From assembly GCA_017654935.2 (NCBI GenBank), contig CM065699.1, positions 21,534,110 to 21,598,109 of the forward strand: 64,000 bases of DNA, in the 5' to 3' direction. The position numbers and the translations under genes are program-made. The notes under the pieces were generated by a model. It saw only the letters and a program-made list of their open reading frames with translations, was not told where the DNA came from and made no database searches. Positions 63,275 through 64,000 of the stretch are shown one piece after another. Origin of the DNA: Phymorhynchus buccinoides (Eukaryota; Mollusca; Gastropoda; Neogastropoda; Raphitomidae). Within the stretch, counting starts at the first letter, position 1. The number at the start of each line of letters is the position of its first letter.

Positions 63275-63830
63275 TTCTTTGATCACTCAGACGGCTTCCA
63301 GTCATATGAGCGCAGATGCACAATGCTGCCGTTATGCGCTTAACTAAGAAATAGGCCCAGCATGTCTGTCTTTGGCTGGACAGAAATCTTTGCAAAGGGC
63401 CTGCTACACGTCAACTGATATCATACGCCTGCTACACGTCAACTTAATATTGTACGCCTGCTACACGTCAACTGATATCGTACGCCTGCTACACGTCAAC
63501 TTAATATTGTACGCCTGCTACACGTCAACTGATATCGTACGCCTGCTACACGTCAACTTAATATTGTACGCCTGCTACACGTCAACTGATATCGTACGCC
63601 TGCTACACGTCAACTTAATATTGTACGCCTGCTACACGTCAACTGATATCGTACGCCTGCTACACGTCAACTTAATATTGTACGCCTGCTACACGTCAAC
63701 TGATATCGTACGACACGATTCGATCATGTGGTCTCGAAGAGCGAATCAAATTTGTCATGGCGGAAGCATGACGCATCTGCCCTCATATGACAGGAAACTG
63801 TCTGATCGATCAACGATGAAGAAGAAGAAT
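63275..63830 (-). repeat. dispersed repeat R interrupted by a dimeric minisatellite
   Basis: Repeat R sequence at 63275-63395 (GCCGTTATGCGCTTAACTAAG) and 63750-63825 (CATATGACAGGAAACTGTCTG), separated by the array at 63399-63712. Confidence 0.7.
63399..63712 (+). repeat. dimeric minisatellite (28 + 29 bp alternating)
   Basis: Units GCCTGCTACACGTCAACTGA(tatcgtac) and GCCTGCTACACGTCAACTTA(atattgtac) alternate strictly, about 5.5 dimers of 57 bp. Confidence 0.95.
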
Positions 63831-64000
63831 TTGGAATGTAACATTCATTCGTGTATGACACAGTTATCTTTCTAAAAATCCACAACAAAATTTGACACAA
63901 TATGTTTCACATGTTGCAACCAATAATTCACACTAACTGTCATTTGCAGATTGGATGTGAAGAAGGAAAGTATTATTTTGTTCTTTTGCTGCATTTGTAT

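Noticed and set aside
63399..63712. CRISPR-like array with about 20-bp repeats
   Set aside because: The 'spacers' are just two alternating sequences, there are no cas genes, and the DNA is eukaryotic.

Overview
This is eukaryotic genomic DNA. The intron-rich genes, CA and GA microsatellites, SINEs and MITEs, a DIRS-like retrotransposon and a piggyBac element suggest a lophotrochozoan, most likely a gastropod mollusc. That taxonomic guess is inference. I see no bacterial, plasmid or phage features.

Two host genes can be reconstructed, and they converge tail to tail. The first, on + (5836-10920), is a three-exon class A GPCR of 499 aa. All its splice junctions are phase 0. The second, on - (63244 down to 16914), is the C-terminal two-thirds of FANCA, the Fanconi anaemia core-complex subunit. 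I assembled 23 exons from short blocks that align in order with vertebrate FANCA as I remember it; most join with matching splice phases. The first exon in the window corresponds to the vertebrate block VHILHPPLVPGK...[10 protein letters not shown], and the last carries the stop codon. Upstream exons lie beyond 64000. At least three internal segments were not found.

The FANCA introns are full of mobile DNA. There is an intact piggyBac transposon (18108-20684) in a 57-bp minisatellite, a defective DIRS-like element (40478-46767) with near-identical terminal inverted repeats and an internal complementary region, and LINE relics. There are also tRNA-derived SINEs, TTAA-target MITEs, pogo-like and Harbinger-like MITEs, and a hAT fragment coding for a zinc finger inside a TTAA element (13473-14390, between the two genes).

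The most unusual observation is that several minisatellites in FANCA overlap or touch exon/intron junctions. They carry multiplied splice donors (47212-47580, 51130-51513, 59765-60230) or acceptors (53743-53985). Others start within about 30 bp of a splice site (17780, 56418). One exon (33299-33459) also has a decayed duplicate 2 kb away. This looks like recurrent tandem duplication at exon edges.

Layout: 1-5835 upstream repeats; 5836-10920 GPCR; 10921-16913 intergenic minisatellites and nested transposons; 16914-64000 FANCA with its transposon-filled introns. Most long ORFs in the window are translations of microsatellites and satellites and are not genes.
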